The notes: a model not told the origin generated them from the letters alone. 64,000 nt of DNA from Pontibacter sp. SGAir0037 (GCF_005491705.1 NZ_CP028092.1:4278001-4342000), one strand, 5' to 3'; shown: positions 15,491 to 24,940, counted from the first letter of the stretch. A program made the numbers and translations.

Positions 15491-17413
15491 ATGCATCAAC
15501 CGCTACAACTAAAGCATACCTGTTTGTTTTTGTTTATCCTGCTAATGCTGGGTTCCTGTGCTGGTAATCTGGGTAAAGGTGATAAACGATTTGAGCAGGA
15601 GCAATACGAGCGTGCCATTCAGTTTTACCAGCAGGCTCTCAAGAATGCAGGTAATCCTGGCGAAATCAACTATAGAATAGCAGAGTCGTACCGCATGTCT
15701 AACCGGCTGGGAGAGGCAGAGCAGTACTATAGGGCGGCACTGGATGCTAACGTAAAAAGAGAAAGTATCTACTATTACTATGGCCTGGCTTTAAAAGCAA
15801 ACGGCAAATACCAGGAGGCCCAGAGGCAGCTGCAGAGTTTTGTGGGAGTCGCTTCCAATGGACAGCTAAAAACGCTTGCTCAGAAAGAGCTGGATAACCT
15901 GAAAGAGATTAGCAGAATTTTAGCCACGAACAACGGCTTTGAAGTGCAGCACCTGGACACACTAAACACAGCTGCATCTGAGTTCTCTCCTTACGTTTTA
16001 AATGATCAGTTCTTCTTTTCATCAACCCGTGGCTCCGGCAAGGTATACATGGGTAACGGCGAAGGCTTCCTGAATATCTTCTCGACCAGGTTTACGAACT
16101 CAAACGACAGTCTGGGTATGAATATAAGTAAGCTGGCAGGAGTAAACTCAGACGATTTGCACGATGCCATGGCTACTTTTACTCCCGACGGGCGCACCAT
16201 GGTTTTCGCCAGAGGCAATGAAGGAACAAAAAAAGGACGTGAACAGGTTGATCTGTTTATTTCTACGTTTGGTTCGAACGGGTGGTCCGAGCCAAGAATT
16301 CTAAGTATAAGCGATCCCCGTGCCTGGGACTCTTCTCCTGCCTTCTCGCCTGACGGTAAAACACTCTATTTTGCCTCTAACCGCAGAGGGAGCCTGGGCG
16401 GCCACGATATTTATAGCGCAGCTATAGATGCCAGCGGGCGGTTCTCAACACCTGTGAACTTAGGGCCAGGCATCAACACTCCAGGAAACGAAAGTTTTGT
16501 TTATGTTTCACCTGATGGCACCCTCTACATTGCTTCAGATGGATTGCCCGGCCTCGGAGGTTTAGATCTCTTCCGTATCGAAGAAGGCAAGCCTGTTAAC
16601 CTGGGCTCAACCATGAACTCCAGCGGCGACGACTTTGGTATCTTTTTTAAAGATGGTGTTTCTGGTTACTTCTCTTCTAACCGGGAGGGCGGTAAAGGAG
16701 GCGACGATATCTATGCCTTCAATAAAACAGATCGCAAACAAGTCATTTTCTTTGTGGATGGTACCATTTTTCAGCGTAGAGACGGCTCACAGCAACAATC
16801 AGTAGTCCCTAATACAAGAGTAGTATTACAGAGTGAGCGGAACCAGGTAATCAGCGACACAACTTCTGATGCGGCAGGCAAATTTACCTTTGCGCTTGAT
16901 TCGGCTTCTACCTACTTTTTAGTAGCTGAAAAAGAAGGGTTCTTTACAGCACGTCAGCGTATTACCACGGTAGGCAAAATGCCTGCACAGGAAGAACTAA
17001 CTGAACCTTTAACAGAAATTCGTTTAACGGCTACTCTTGTACTGAACCAAATCGTAAAAGAAAAACCAATAGTGCTGGAAAATATCTATTACGATTTAGA
17101 TAAAGCCGACATCCGACCTGATGCTGCCGCTGAACTGGATAAACTGGTACAGATCTTAGTGGATAATCCGCGCATTTCTATTGAGCTCAGCTCACATACC
17201 GACGTTAGAGGCTCCGATGCGTATAACCTGGATTTATCGCAGCGCCGGGCTGAGTCGGCTGTGCAGTATATTATTTCGCAGGGTATAGATCCAGCACGAT
17301 TAACAGCCAGAGGATACGGCGAAACACGGCTTGTTGTAAAAAATGCCACAACGGAGGAGCAGCACCAACGAAACCGACGTACAGAATTTAAAGTAGTTCG
17401 CATACAGGAGTAG
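15491..17413 (+). CDS. PorE-like lipoprotein: TPR, PD40 beta-propeller, carboxypeptidase-regulatory-like and OmpA domains
   Basis: 640 residues from the ATG at 15491, which gives a clean lipoprotein signal peptide with lipobox MLGSC; the frame extends further upstream, but that part overlaps the previous gene. Domains in order: TPR repeats (about 22-125), WD40-like PD40 propeller blades with repeated FSPDGKTLYFASNR-type motifs (about 140-420), a carboxypeptidase regulatory-like fold (about 425-500) and an OmpA C-terminal peptidoglycan-binding domain (about 530-640, with SSHTDVRGSDAYN and ARGYGETR). This exact order is that of PorE, a type IX secretion accessory protein anchoring the machine to peptidoglycan. 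Paralogues with other roles exist, so the assignment is by architecture only. Confidence 0.85.
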   Translation: MHQPLQLKHTCLFLFILLMLGSCAGNLGKGDKRFEQEQYERAIQFYQQALKNAGNPGEINYRIAESYRMSNRLGEAEQYYRAALDANVKRESIYYYYGLALKANGKYQEAQRQLQSFVGVASNGQLKTLAQKELDNLKEISRILATNNGFEVQHLDTLNTAASEFSPYVLNDQFFFSSTRGSGKVYMGNGEGFLNIFSTRFTNSNDSLGMNISKLAGVNSDDLHDAMATFTPDGRTMVFARGNEGTKKGREQVDLFISTFGSNGWSEPRILSISDPRAWDSSPAFSPDGKTLYFASNRRGSLGGHDIYSAAIDASGRFSTPVNLGPGINTPGNESFVYVSPDGTLYIASDGLPGLGGLDLFRIEEGKPVNLGSTMNSSGDDFGIFFKDGVSGYFSSNREGGKGGDDIYAFNKTDRKQVIFFVDGTIFQRRDGSQQQSVVPNTRVVLQSERNQVISDTTSDAAGKFTFALDSASTYFLVAEKEGFFTARQRITTVGKMPAQEELTEPLTEIRLTATLVLNQIVKEKPIVLENIYYDLDKADIRPDAAAELDKLVQILVDNPRISIELSSHTDVRGSDAYNLDLSQRRAESAVQYIISQGIDPARLTARGYGETRLVVKNATTEEQHQRNRRTEFKVVRIQE

Positions 17414-17480
17414 TTCTTAATGAAGGACTCCATGACAAAGGACATTTTATTTTTGTAGTCGGGAAAATAAAAAATTTTTG

Positions 17481-17530
17481 AAACACGCTGGGGCTATAGG
17501 AGCAAGTGCAACTATAGCCCCAGCGTGTTT
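17481..17530 (+). terminator. 19-bp perfect hairpin after the PorE-like gene
   Basis: Arms 17481-17499 and 17512-17530 are perfectly complementary with a 12-base loop. They lie 67 bases after the stop codon. A-rich bases precede and T residues end the second arm, so it likely terminates transcription. Confidence 0.8.
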
Positions 17531-17555
17531 TAAGTATACTAAGCTCTGAATTTCC

Positions 17556-17600
17556 CTCTCTAACTTTTAACTTTCTAAATTTTTAAGTCTCTAACTCCAC
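17556..17600. repeat. Degenerate 'ctaacttttaactttctaa' repeat
   Basis: Imperfect tandem words of the form taactttt/aactttct/ctctaact. They resemble the right arm of the inverted repeat at 61138-61302. Confidence 0.45.
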
Positions 17601-17638
17601 CTGCTTTTCTTAAATTTGTAGGGACAGCAACTTGAGCT

Positions 17639-18808
17639 ATGGAAAATAGATATTTACAACGCGGTGTATCTGCTTCGAAAGAAGATGTACATAATGCCAT
17701 CAAAAACATTGACAAAGGCCTCTTCCCGAAAGCGTTTTGCAAAATTATACCGGATATACTTACTGGCGATCCTGATTACTGTGCCATAATGCATGCCGAC
17801 GGAGCAGGCACAAAATCTTCTCTGGCGTACATGTACTGGAAAGAAACAGGCGACTTAAGTGTCTGGAAAGGCATCGCCCAGGATGCAGTAGTCATGAACA
17901 CAGACGACCTGTTGTGTGTGGGGGCTACCGATAACATACTGCTGTCATCCACCATTGGTCGCAACAAACACCATATTCCTGGTGAGGTAATAGCAGCCAT
18001 TATAAATGGCACAGAGGAAGTGCTGCAGATGCTCCGCGATAGCGGTATCGGTATTTATAGTACAGGCGGGGAAACAGCCGATGTGGGTGACCTGGTGCGT
18101 ACCATTATTGTAGACAGTACAGTAACGGCTCGTATGCGCCGCGAAGATGTGATCTCAAACCATAATATACAGCCAGGCGATGTAATTGTAGGTTTTGCTT
18201 CTTTTGGTCAGGCAACATACGAAGAAGAATACAATGGCGGCATGGGTAGCAATGGACTTACCTCTGCACGCCACGATGTATTTCATAAGTACCTGTCTAA
18301 CTCTTATCCGGAAAGTTACGATCCGGAGGTGCCGACAGACCTGGTGTATTCCGGTAGTAAAAGATTAACAGATGTTGATTCTGAGACTGGCTTAGAGATT
18401 GGCAAGTTAGTGCTGTCGCCAACGCGCACCTATGCGCCAATTGTAAAAGAAATACTGAAAGAGCACCGGCAGCATATACATGGCATGGTGCATTGCAGTG
18501 GCGGGGCTCAAACCAAAGTGCTGCACTTTACAGATCAGGTGCATATTATCAAAGATAACCTGTTCCCGACACCATCGCTGTTCCGCATTATTCAGCAGGA
18601 AAGTGGCACTGACTGGAAAGAAATGTACAAGGTGTTTAATATGGGGCATCGCCTGGAGATTTATCTGCCGGAGCAGTATGCCAACAACCTTATCGCCATT
18701 TCAAATTCATTCGGGGTAGAGGCGCAGATCATAGGAAAGGTAAAGGCTAGTAAAGGAAATGAGCTTACCATCAGAAGCAACCACGGAGAGTTTTATTACC
18801 AGGGGTAG
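17639..18808 (+). CDS. purM: Phosphoribosylformylglycinamidine cyclo-ligase (AIR synthase)
   Basis: 389 residues. PurM closes the imidazole ring of FGAM with ATP in purine synthesis. It opens with RYLQRGVSASKEDV, has the nucleotide-site segment ADGAGTKSSLAY, the metal/phosphate segment DDLLCVGATDN, GIYSTGGETADVG, and the C-terminal ATP-grasp-like part with MVHCSGGAQTKVLHF and FNMGHRLEIYLP. It is slightly longer than E. coli PurM (about 345), as in other Bacteroidota. It appears monocistronic, bounded by hairpins on both sides. Confidence 0.95.
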   Translation: MENRYLQRGVSASKEDVHNAIKNIDKGLFPKAFCKIIPDILTGDPDYCAIMHADGAGTKSSLAYMYWKETGDLSVWKGIAQDAVVMNTDDLLCVGATDNILLSSTIGRNKHHIPGEVIAAIINGTEEVLQMLRDSGIGIYSTGGETADVGDLVRTIIVDSTVTARMRREDVISNHNIQPGDVIVGFASFGQATYEEEYNGGMGSNGLTSARHDVFHKYLSNSYPESYDPEVPTDLVYSGSKRLTDVDSETGLEIGKLVLSPTRTYAPIVKEILKEHRQHIHGMVHCSGGAQTKVLHFTDQVHIIKDNLFPTPSLFRIIQQESGTDWKEMYKVFNMGHRLEIYLPEQYANNLIAISNSFGVEAQIIGKVKASKGNELTIRSNHGEFYYQG

Positions 18809-18821
18809 CTTCTCACAGCTT

Positions 18822-18861
18822 ACAGAAGCCACAGGCATGTTCCTGTGGCTTCTGTGTTTTT
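18822..18861 (+). terminator. Terminator of purM
   Basis: 14-bp perfect stem (18822-18835 and 18842-18855), 6-base loop, followed by GTTTTT. Confidence 0.9.
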
Positions 18862-18997
18862 AAATTAGCGGAGATGCGGAAAGAAAAGCGACAGCAAGTA
18901 GTGTAGAAATAAATATAGGCTGGACCATCTATATTTAACATTCTAATTTGGCACAAAACTTGGATTAGAAGAAGTATAGGCAATAATCTATACAAAC

Positions 18998-19738
18998 ATG
19001 AAAAAGTCTTTACTTCCGATCCTGCTTATGCTGCTGGTATTGCCGGTACTTGCACAAGCTTCCGTTTTAACATTTACTACACAGAAAGGAGAGCCATTTC
19101 AGGTAATGGTTAACGGCAGAGTGGTTAACCACAAAGCGGCTACCTTTGTGCGGGTGGCTAATCTGCGCCCGGGAATACATACAGTTGATTTTAAAATAAT
19201 GGGCCGTTTTGGAATGTACCGTATGGGCGCCAAAGTAGCAGCAGAAGAAGGTTATGAAACGAACTATGCGTTGCGCACGACAGGCAGAAGCGGTAATGTG
19301 CAGCTGCGCAGAGTAAGCATGGTGCCGCTGGAGCGTCCGAGAATAGTAGTTCCTGTGCCACAGCCTGCCCCAGTGCCTCGCTACCCCGAATACGAACCAT
19401 ACGAGCCTACCCGGCCTTTACCAGACTACGGACGGAACGACCAGTGCCGTAACCTGCTGAGCCGATACGACATTGACAGGCTCCTGGAGTCTATGCGAGG
19501 CAGAAGCTTTGAGAGCACCAAACAAACGATAGCACGAGAAGCTATACGCAGCGGAAGCATCTTGTCTGAAGACCTGAAGCTGGTATTGCTGCAATTCGAC
19601 CACGAAAGCACCCGTGCAGAGTTTGCCAAATTCGCTTACGATTACGTTTGCGACCAGGAACGCTTCTATTATGTGTATGACGCGTTTAAGTTCGATAGTT
19701 ATGTAAGAGAGCTGGAAGAGTATACCAGCAGAAGGTAA
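18998..19738 (+). CDS. DUF4476 domain-containing secreted protein
   Basis: 246 residues with a Sec signal peptide ending near ALAQA (residues 1-21). An N-terminal beta domain follows (FTTQKGEPFQVMVNG), then a proline-rich linker (residues about 110-148) and a C-terminal helical DUF4476 domain (about 150-246). The DUF4476 domain has the family's alternating helices such as FESTKQTIAREA and FAKFAYDYVCD. Function is unknown. No partner gene is adjacent; the next gene is convergent across a very long hairpin. Confidence 0.85.
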   Translation: MKKSLLPILLMLLVLPVLAQASVLTFTTQKGEPFQVMVNGRVVNHKAATFVRVANLRPGIHTVDFKIMGRFGMYRMGAKVAAEEGYETNYALRTTGRSGNVQLRRVSMVPLERPRIVVPVPQPAPVPRYPEYEPYEPTRPLPDYGRNDQCRNLLSRYDIDRLLESMRGRSFESTKQTIAREAIRSGSILSEDLKLVLLQFDHESTRAEFAKFAYDYVCDQERFYYVYDAFKFDSYVRELEEYTSRR

Positions 19739-19742
19739 TCTT

Positions 19743-19888
19743 ATTTTGCTAATTTTTTAATGATGTAATATGCTGCGGCATATGAGTATATTCCCATAAA
19801 GAGCGAGGGCTACTGTGATGAACAGTAGCCCTCGCTCTTTATGGGAATATTAGTAGCGCATTCGAAAATTAACACATTAGCATATTAA
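19743..19888. repeat. Degenerate inverted repeat flanking the 29-bp hairpin
   Basis: Left words such as 'gctaattttttaatg' (19749-19763) resemble the reverse complement of right words such as 'attaacacattagcatattaac' (19868-19889). The pair surrounds the hairpin at 19788-19850. Confidence 0.4.
19788..19850. terminator. 29-bp perfect hairpin between convergent genes (bidirectional terminator)
   Basis: Arms 19788-19816 and 19822-19850 are perfectly complementary over 29 bases with a 5-base loop (gatga). It lies midway between the DUF4476 gene (ends 19738) and the DUF4293 gene (ends 19890 on the other strand). No strong T-tract follows, so termination by the long stem or with other factors is inferred. 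Confidence 0.75.
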
Positions 19889-19889
19889 C

Positions 19890-20390
19890 TTATCGTAGTC
19901 TGTCTACCGACCTCACCAGATCTTCGTCGCGCTTGATAAAGCGGTTAGCTAAGGCATTCAGCAGTAAGCCAAGCACAGGCATAAAGAACCCTGCATGATA
20001 GTCACCGCTGTTGTTAGCCTGTACCATATCATTACCTACATAGGTAGCATAGTAAAAAGTTGTACCTAAAGTAGCAGCCAGAAGTAGCGAATTAAGAAGA
20101 CCAAGCTTCATCTGGTTAAGACGGCTCTTGAACTGAAAAATCTCATAAAGCGCAATGACAGCTGCTGCAATGGCTAGCAGACCAATTGCTATAGTACCTC
20201 TGGAGGGGATGTCGCCTGCGCTGGCACTTTCACCTTGTGCGTTTAAAAAGTGAGATTTTAAATTCCAGGCAGTTAATACGACTGTTTCGTTTGTAGTAGC
20301 ATCTGTTTTAGACCATAAAGGCAGAAACAGCATAGAAACCATCGCTACAACCACCAGAAATAGAAATACGGTTTGAATCCTTTGTATCAT
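19890..20390 (-). CDS. DUF4293 domain-containing membrane protein
   Basis: 166 residues with four membrane segments (about 7-25, 66-84, 96-116, 132-150), matching DUF4293, a Bacteroidota-specific family of unknown function. The N-terminus MIQRIQTVFLFLV and the segment SKTDATTNETVV in the first extracytoplasmic loop are typical. A TACTTTTG box on the minus strand at 20428-20421 could be its -7 element. It is divergent from the thiolase gene. Confidence 0.88.
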   Translation of the reverse strand: MIQRIQTVFLFLVVVAMVSMLFLPLWSKTDATTNETVVLTAWNLKSHFLNAQGESASAGDIPSRGTIAIGLLAIAAAVIALYEIFQFKSRLNQMKLGLLNSLLLAATLGTTFYYATYVGNDMVQANNSGDYHAGFFMPVLGLLLNALANRFIKRDEDLVRSVDRLR

Positions 20391-20453
20391 ATAAGGGTTA
20401 ATTTAACTTGCAAAGCAATGCAAAAGTAGCCAAAGACCTGTAAAACTAAAAAG

Positions 20454-21653
20454 ATGCACACAGCTTATATTGTAGATATTATCAGAACACCCATCGGGAA
20501 GTATACCGGAGCTTTAAGTTCTGTGCGCCCGGACGACCTGGCGGCGCATGTACTTAACGAGCTGATGAAGCGTAATCCAGGTATAAGCCCGGAGCTGGTG
20601 GAGGATGTGGTGTTGGGTGCGGCAAACCAGGCAGGGGAAGATAACAGGAATGTAGCACGCATGGCTTTACTGCTGGCGGGGCTACCGCAGGAAATAGGGG
20701 GTGTTACCGTAAATCGCCTCTGCGCCTCAGGCTTACAGGCTATTATGGATGCCTCCCGTGCCATTACTTCCGGTGATGGGGAGGTATATATAGCAGGCGG
20801 TGTAGAAAGCATGACCCGTGCACCATTTGTGATGGCGAAAGCTGAAACAGCCTTTGCCCGAACAGCTGAAATATACGATACCACTATAGGCTGGCGGTTT
20901 GTAAATGAAAAACTCTCTGCCTTGCATTACCCGTTTGCCATGGGCGAAACAGCTGAGAATGTAGCAGAGCGCTATAATATCTCGCGCGCTCTGCAGGATG
21001 AGTTTGCCCATAGTTCGCAAACGAAGTACCAGGCAGCTGCCGATGCCGGTAAATTTAAAGATGAAATAGTGCCTGTGCCTGTTCCGCAGCGCAAAGCAGA
21101 ACCCGTTATTTTCGATACAGATGAGCATCCGAGGCTTTCTTCGATAGAGAAATTAAATGCCTTATCGCCTGCCTTTAAAAAAGGAGGTACAGTAACCGCA
21201 GGCAATGCTTCAGGCATAAACGATGGAGCGGCTGCGTGTTTAGTGGTAAGCGAAGAGATGGTGAAGCGGCTTAACCTGCAGCCCATGGCTCGTGTAGTTG
21301 CCACAGCTGTAGCTGGAGTAGATCCGGCGCATATGGGCATGGGGCCTGTTCCGGCCACTATGAAAGCTTTAAAACGAGCTGGTTTAACTATAAATGATAT
21401 AGGCTTAGCTGAAATTAATGAAGCTTTTGCAGCACAGGCTATTCCGTGTATGCAGCAGTTAGATATAGATCCTGCACTGGTAAATGTAAATGGAGGCTCC
21501 ATTGCCATTGGGCATCCCCTGGGCGCCAGTGGCACCCGTATATCGGCCACATTACTGCATGAAATGAAACGGCGCAGCAACGTGCAGTATGGTTTAGCAA
21601 CTATGTGCGTAGGCGTAGGGCAGGGAGCAGCCATTATTTATGAGAAACTATAA
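20454..21653 (+). CDS. Acetyl-CoA acyltransferase (thiolase)
   Basis: 399 residues of the degradative thiolase family, which cleaves 3-ketoacyl-CoA to acetyl-CoA and a shortened acyl-CoA (or the reverse). The acyl-binding cysteine is in VNRLCASGLQAI (near residue 90). GGVESMTRAPF, NEAFAAQA, the histidine in IGHPLGASGTR (near 350) and the second cysteine in MCVGVGQGAA (near 384) complete the active site. It is probably part of beta-oxidation together with the acyl-CoA dehydrogenase at 6940. It appears to stand alone. Confidence 0.95.
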   Translation: MHTAYIVDIIRTPIGKYTGALSSVRPDDLAAHVLNELMKRNPGISPELVEDVVLGAANQAGEDNRNVARMALLLAGLPQEIGGVTVNRLCASGLQAIMDASRAITSGDGEVYIAGGVESMTRAPFVMAKAETAFARTAEIYDTTIGWRFVNEKLSALHYPFAMGETAENVAERYNISRALQDEFAHSSQTKYQAAADAGKFKDEIVPVPVPQRKAEPVIFDTDEHPRLSSIEKLNALSPAFKKGGTVTAGNASGINDGAAACLVVSEEMVKRLNLQPMARVVATAVAGVDPAHMGMGPVPATMKALKRAGLTINDIGLAEINEAFAAQAIPCMQQLDIDPALVNVNGGSIAIGHPLGASGTRISATLLHEMKRRSNVQYGLATMCVGVGQGAAIIYEKL

Positions 21654-21715
21654 GCCCTACAGCCAAATAAACCTGCAAAACACATGCAGCGGGTTTTTTG
21701 TTTTATCTTTGCTGC

Positions 21716-22471
21716 ATGCGTTATTTTTTAGAAATAGCTTACGATGGTACCCGCTTCCATGGCTGGCAAATACAACCCAATGCTCTTTCGGTACAGGAAG
21801 TGCTCGACGATTGCTTAACAAAAGTACTAAGGCAGCCGATCAGTTCCACCGGAAGTGGCCGCACCGATACAGGCGTGCATGCCAGCCAGCAGTTTGTGCA
21901 TTTTGATGTGGCAGCGCCGCTGGATAAAGAACAGGTGTTGTACCGCGTCAATCGTTTGCTGCCACAGGATGTAGCGGCTATACACCTATGGCCTGTTACA
22001 GATGAGGCCCATGCACGTTTCGATGCCTTTGCCCGTACTTATCACTATCACGTCACATTAGCAAAAAATCCTTTTAAGCGCTACTACGCATACTACCTGA
22101 GTCGCAAGCCTGATGTGACTAAAATGAATGAGGCAGCAGCCTTGCTGCTCCGGTACGACGACTTTACCACTTTTAGCAAGGTGAAAGGAGACACCAAACA
22201 TTACAGGTGCTCTGTTTATGAAGCCTTTTGGGAGCAGGAGGGAGAAAACCTGCAGTTTACTATTAGGGCCAATCGTTTTTTAAGAGGCATGGTACGCTTG
22301 GTAGTGGGCACTTTGCTGGACGTAGGAAGAGGCAAACTTTCAGTTAATCAGTTCGAAGAAATTATAACCAGCAAGAACAGAAGCAGAGCCAGTGGTGCCG
22401 CACCAGCCGAAGGGCTTTACCTGGCAAAGGTAGAGTACGAGGAACAAATATTTGTAAATGCTTCTGTTTAA
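21716..22471 (+). CDS. truA: tRNA pseudouridine synthase A
   Basis: Forms pseudouridine at positions 38-40 of the tRNA anticodon arm. The ATG at 21716 gives MRYFLEIAYDGTRFHGWQ, the standard TruA start; in-frame codons upstream would add an atypical extension. The catalytic aspartate is in GSGRTDTGVHA (about residue 51), with RTYHYHV and NRFLRGMVRLVVGTLLDVGRGK further along. 251 residues is normal. Confidence 0.96.
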   Translation: MRYFLEIAYDGTRFHGWQIQPNALSVQEVLDDCLTKVLRQPISSTGSGRTDTGVHASQQFVHFDVAAPLDKEQVLYRVNRLLPQDVAAIHLWPVTDEAHARFDAFARTYHYHVTLAKNPFKRYYAYYLSRKPDVTKMNEAAALLLRYDDFTTFSKVKGDTKHYRCSVYEAFWEQEGENLQFTIRANRFLRGMVRLVVGTLLDVGRGKLSVNQFEEIITSKNRSRASGAAPAEGLYLAKVEYEEQIFVNASV

Positions 22472-22636
22472 CAGGGATAAAGTTATTTTATTTAGTTCTT
22501 GCGGTAAGAAAAACTTAACTTAAACCTTTTAATAACAAAGGGAGGGGCTGCATCTTAAGCATAGAATATCCTGATATCGGGAAGAGCCTGCTTTTATGTG
22601 GTGCGGAAGTGAGTAATCAGTTAAAGGCTTTACTTA

Positions 22637-24796
22637 ATGCATATGACCACTAAAGTTAATTTCCTGAAGTATGTAGCCGGGCAACCATATTGGAGCAGAT
22701 GTGTAGTCGGGCTTCTTTTTGTCTTTTATGGAGCAAGTGCTTTAGAAAGTCCATCGCACTTTAAACAACCTGGCATTGCGCTTCATTTTCTTAAAAAGAG
22801 TCCAGAGCAGCAGAATAGTCTGCCTGTGTTACTCCAGAATAACAATGTTACCCCAACTGCAGGTAACGACATAGCTGGTAGTGTGTGTAATGGGGCCACT
22901 AAAACAATTAGCGCAGCTATCCTTTTACAAAACGATAGCGAGCCTAATGGCAAACCACTGAAGATACAGGAATTTACACAGCCTCGTAATGGAAAACTTA
23001 CAGATAATGGAAATGGTACATACTCCTATACCCCAAACCCTGGGTTTAGCGGAAATGACACCTTTACCTATATCATCAAAGAAGAAGATAACACAGTTGC
23101 CTTTAGTGGAAACGGACACTATTTTGAGTATGTAATGGTCCGCGGGATAACCTGGAAGCAGGCAAGGGTGGAAGCAGAAAAAAGAACTTATAAGGGGCTG
23201 CAAGGGTATCTGGCCACCATGTCTTCAAAAGATGAAAATGATTTTGTAAAGGCAAAACTTCGTGGTGAAGGATGGATCGGAGCCAGTGATGAAGAACAGG
23301 AGGGTGTCTGGAAATGGATGACAGGACCAGAGGCAGGAACACAGTTCTCAAGGCAGGGACAGGCTGTTAACGGAATGTATAGTAACTGGGCTCCGAATGA
23401 GCCTAATAACTGGCAAGGCGGAGAGCACTACGGGCACTTTTACCCTTACGGCGAAAATGCCGGTACTTGGAACGACTATGCAAACGATAACCCAAATATA
23501 GAGGGATATATGGTGGAGTATGGCGGGCTTGAGCTTTACCCGCCTGTTCTGACAGCTACTGCAACTGTTTCTGTTGAGGTACTACCTGCGCCTGTCATAC
23601 AGCAAAGGGTAACAGACGTATCGTGTGCAGGGCAGCAGGACGGGAGTATAGAAATTATTGCAGCCCCTTCCACTTCCTATTCTTTTAATGGCGGAAGCTA
23701 CGCTACATCAGGCTTAACTTTTTCAGGACTCGCAGCAGGAACCTATACCATTAGTGCCAGGGCAGCCAGTAATGGCTGCGAATCTACGCTACGGGTAACA
23801 GTCAGAACCAGCCCCGATACAGAGGCCCCTGTTATTGCTGCTCCAAAAGATATAAAAGAAAAGGTTTATCCAGGTAAATGCACCGTTACAAATCTTAACT
23901 TGGGCGTACCAGTTAAATCTGACAACTGCTCTGAACCCACTGTTACGAACGATGCTCCTTCCTCTTTTGCCCCTGGAACTACTGTTGTAACCTGGACAGC
24001 CACAGACCGGGCTGGTAATAAAGCCACAGCTACTCAAAAAGTAGTTGTAGAGGAAGCAGACGGACCCATGCTTGCCTTGCCACCTGTTATTTCGACTGTC
24101 GCAGGCGATAATATATGCGGCGCATTTATCAGTTATGATGTCGTTACCCGTTGCTCCGTCGTAAAAACAGAGCTTTTAAGTGGTTTTGAAAGCGGAGCTA
24201 TATTTCCGGTAGGCACAACGGAGGTTAAGATAAGAGCAACAGATGCGGCGGGGAAGTCTTCCACAGAAAGCTTTTATGTAACAGTTACAGATCATGTTAA
24301 GCCTGTCATATTGGTAAAACCTTTTACCTTAAATTTGAACTTTAACTGTACAGGCTCCCTTTCTTTTGAAGGTATTGATTACGGTACGGCTGATAACTGT
24401 GGTATAGAACGTATACAGCTTAGTAAAACAGAATTTAGCTGTTCAGACTTAGGAACAAACTATATAACCGTTACCGCAACAGACGTACATGGAAACGTAT
24501 CGCAGGCTACAACTACAGTAACAGTGGCTGGCGATATGCTGGTGGCTTACCCTAATCCTTTTAACCCTAACACAAGCATCGATTTTACATTGGCAGAAGC
24601 CGGCACTTATCGTCTGGAACTGTTAGATATGAGAGGAATTGTGATAGGCATAATTGCAGAAGGAACAAATGAAAGAGCTGCTTACATAACGCATATGCTC
24701 GATGGTGAGAAGTATGGCCTTGCAGAAGGCTTGTATATAGCACGACTTGTGACATCGAAAGGCACCAGAAACTTAAAAATTGCTTTAAAGAAATAA
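22637..24796 (+). CDS. Secreted multidomain protein with C-type lectin-like domain, HYR domains and T9SS sorting domain
   Basis: 719 residues. A signal peptide lies within residues 1-37 (core VVGLLFVFYGASA). A cadherin/Ig-like domain follows (about 72-155, ending with NPGFSGNDTFTYII). A C-type lectin-like domain (about 158-300) has WIGASDEEQEGVWKW, the EPN sugar/calcium motif in WAPNEPNNW, and WNDYAND. Then come an SprB-like repeat, HYR-type domains with NCSEPTVTND and WTATDRAGN, and a type A T9SS C-terminal domain (about 632-719) beginning VAYPNPFNPNTSIDF and ending in a Lys-rich strand. I infer export by type IX secretion to the surface, where the lectin domain may bind glycans. Confidence 0.88.
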   Translation: MHMTTKVNFLKYVAGQPYWSRCVVGLLFVFYGASALESPSHFKQPGIALHFLKKSPEQQNSLPVLLQNNNVTPTAGNDIAGSVCNGATKTISAAILLQNDSEPNGKPLKIQEFTQPRNGKLTDNGNGTYSYTPNPGFSGNDTFTYIIKEEDNTVAFSGNGHYFEYVMVRGITWKQARVEAEKRTYKGLQGYLATMSSKDENDFVKAKLRGEGWIGASDEEQEGVWKWMTGPEAGTQFSRQGQAVNGMYSNWAPNEPNNWQGGEHYGHFYPYGENAGTWNDYANDNPNIEGYMVEYGGLELYPPVLTATATVSVEVLPAPVIQQRVTDVSCAGQQDGSIEIIAAPSTSYSFNGGSYATSGLTFSGLAAGTYTISARAASNGCESTLRVTVRTSPDTEAPVIAAPKDIKEKVYPGKCTVTNLNLGVPVKSDNCSEPTVTNDAPSSFAPGTTVVTWTATDRAGNKATATQKVVVEEADGPMLALPPVISTVAGDNICGAFISYDVVTRCSVVKTELLSGFESGAIFPVGTTEVKIRATDAAGKSSTESFYVTVTDHVKPVILVKPFTLNLNFNCTGSLSFEGIDYGTADNCGIERIQLSKTEFSCSDLGTNYITVTATDVHGNVSQATTTVTVAGDMLVAYPNPFNPNTSIDFTLAEAGTYRLELLDMRGIVIGIIAEGTNERAAYITHMLDGEKYGLAEGLYIARLVTSKGTRNLKIALKK

Positions 24797-24905
24797 GACA
24801 GTAAAAATCAAGGAGTACATCAAGCTATCATCGTACTGTAGATAATCTTTGCTGCAAGTCTGCTTTGAGTAAGTTAGCCGTAAATCTATGTATTGTGCCG
24901 GTGCA

Positions 24906-24940
24906 TTTGCGTAACTATAACAGTTAAAATATTAACTTTG
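24906..24940 (+). promoter_or_regulatory. Predicted promoter for the ABC exporter gene at 25030
   Basis: TTTG (24906-24909) and TAACTTTG (24933-24940) are separated by 23 bases, somewhat longer than the 19-base spacing at the tRNA genes. The start codon lies 89 bases downstream. Confidence 0.5.
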
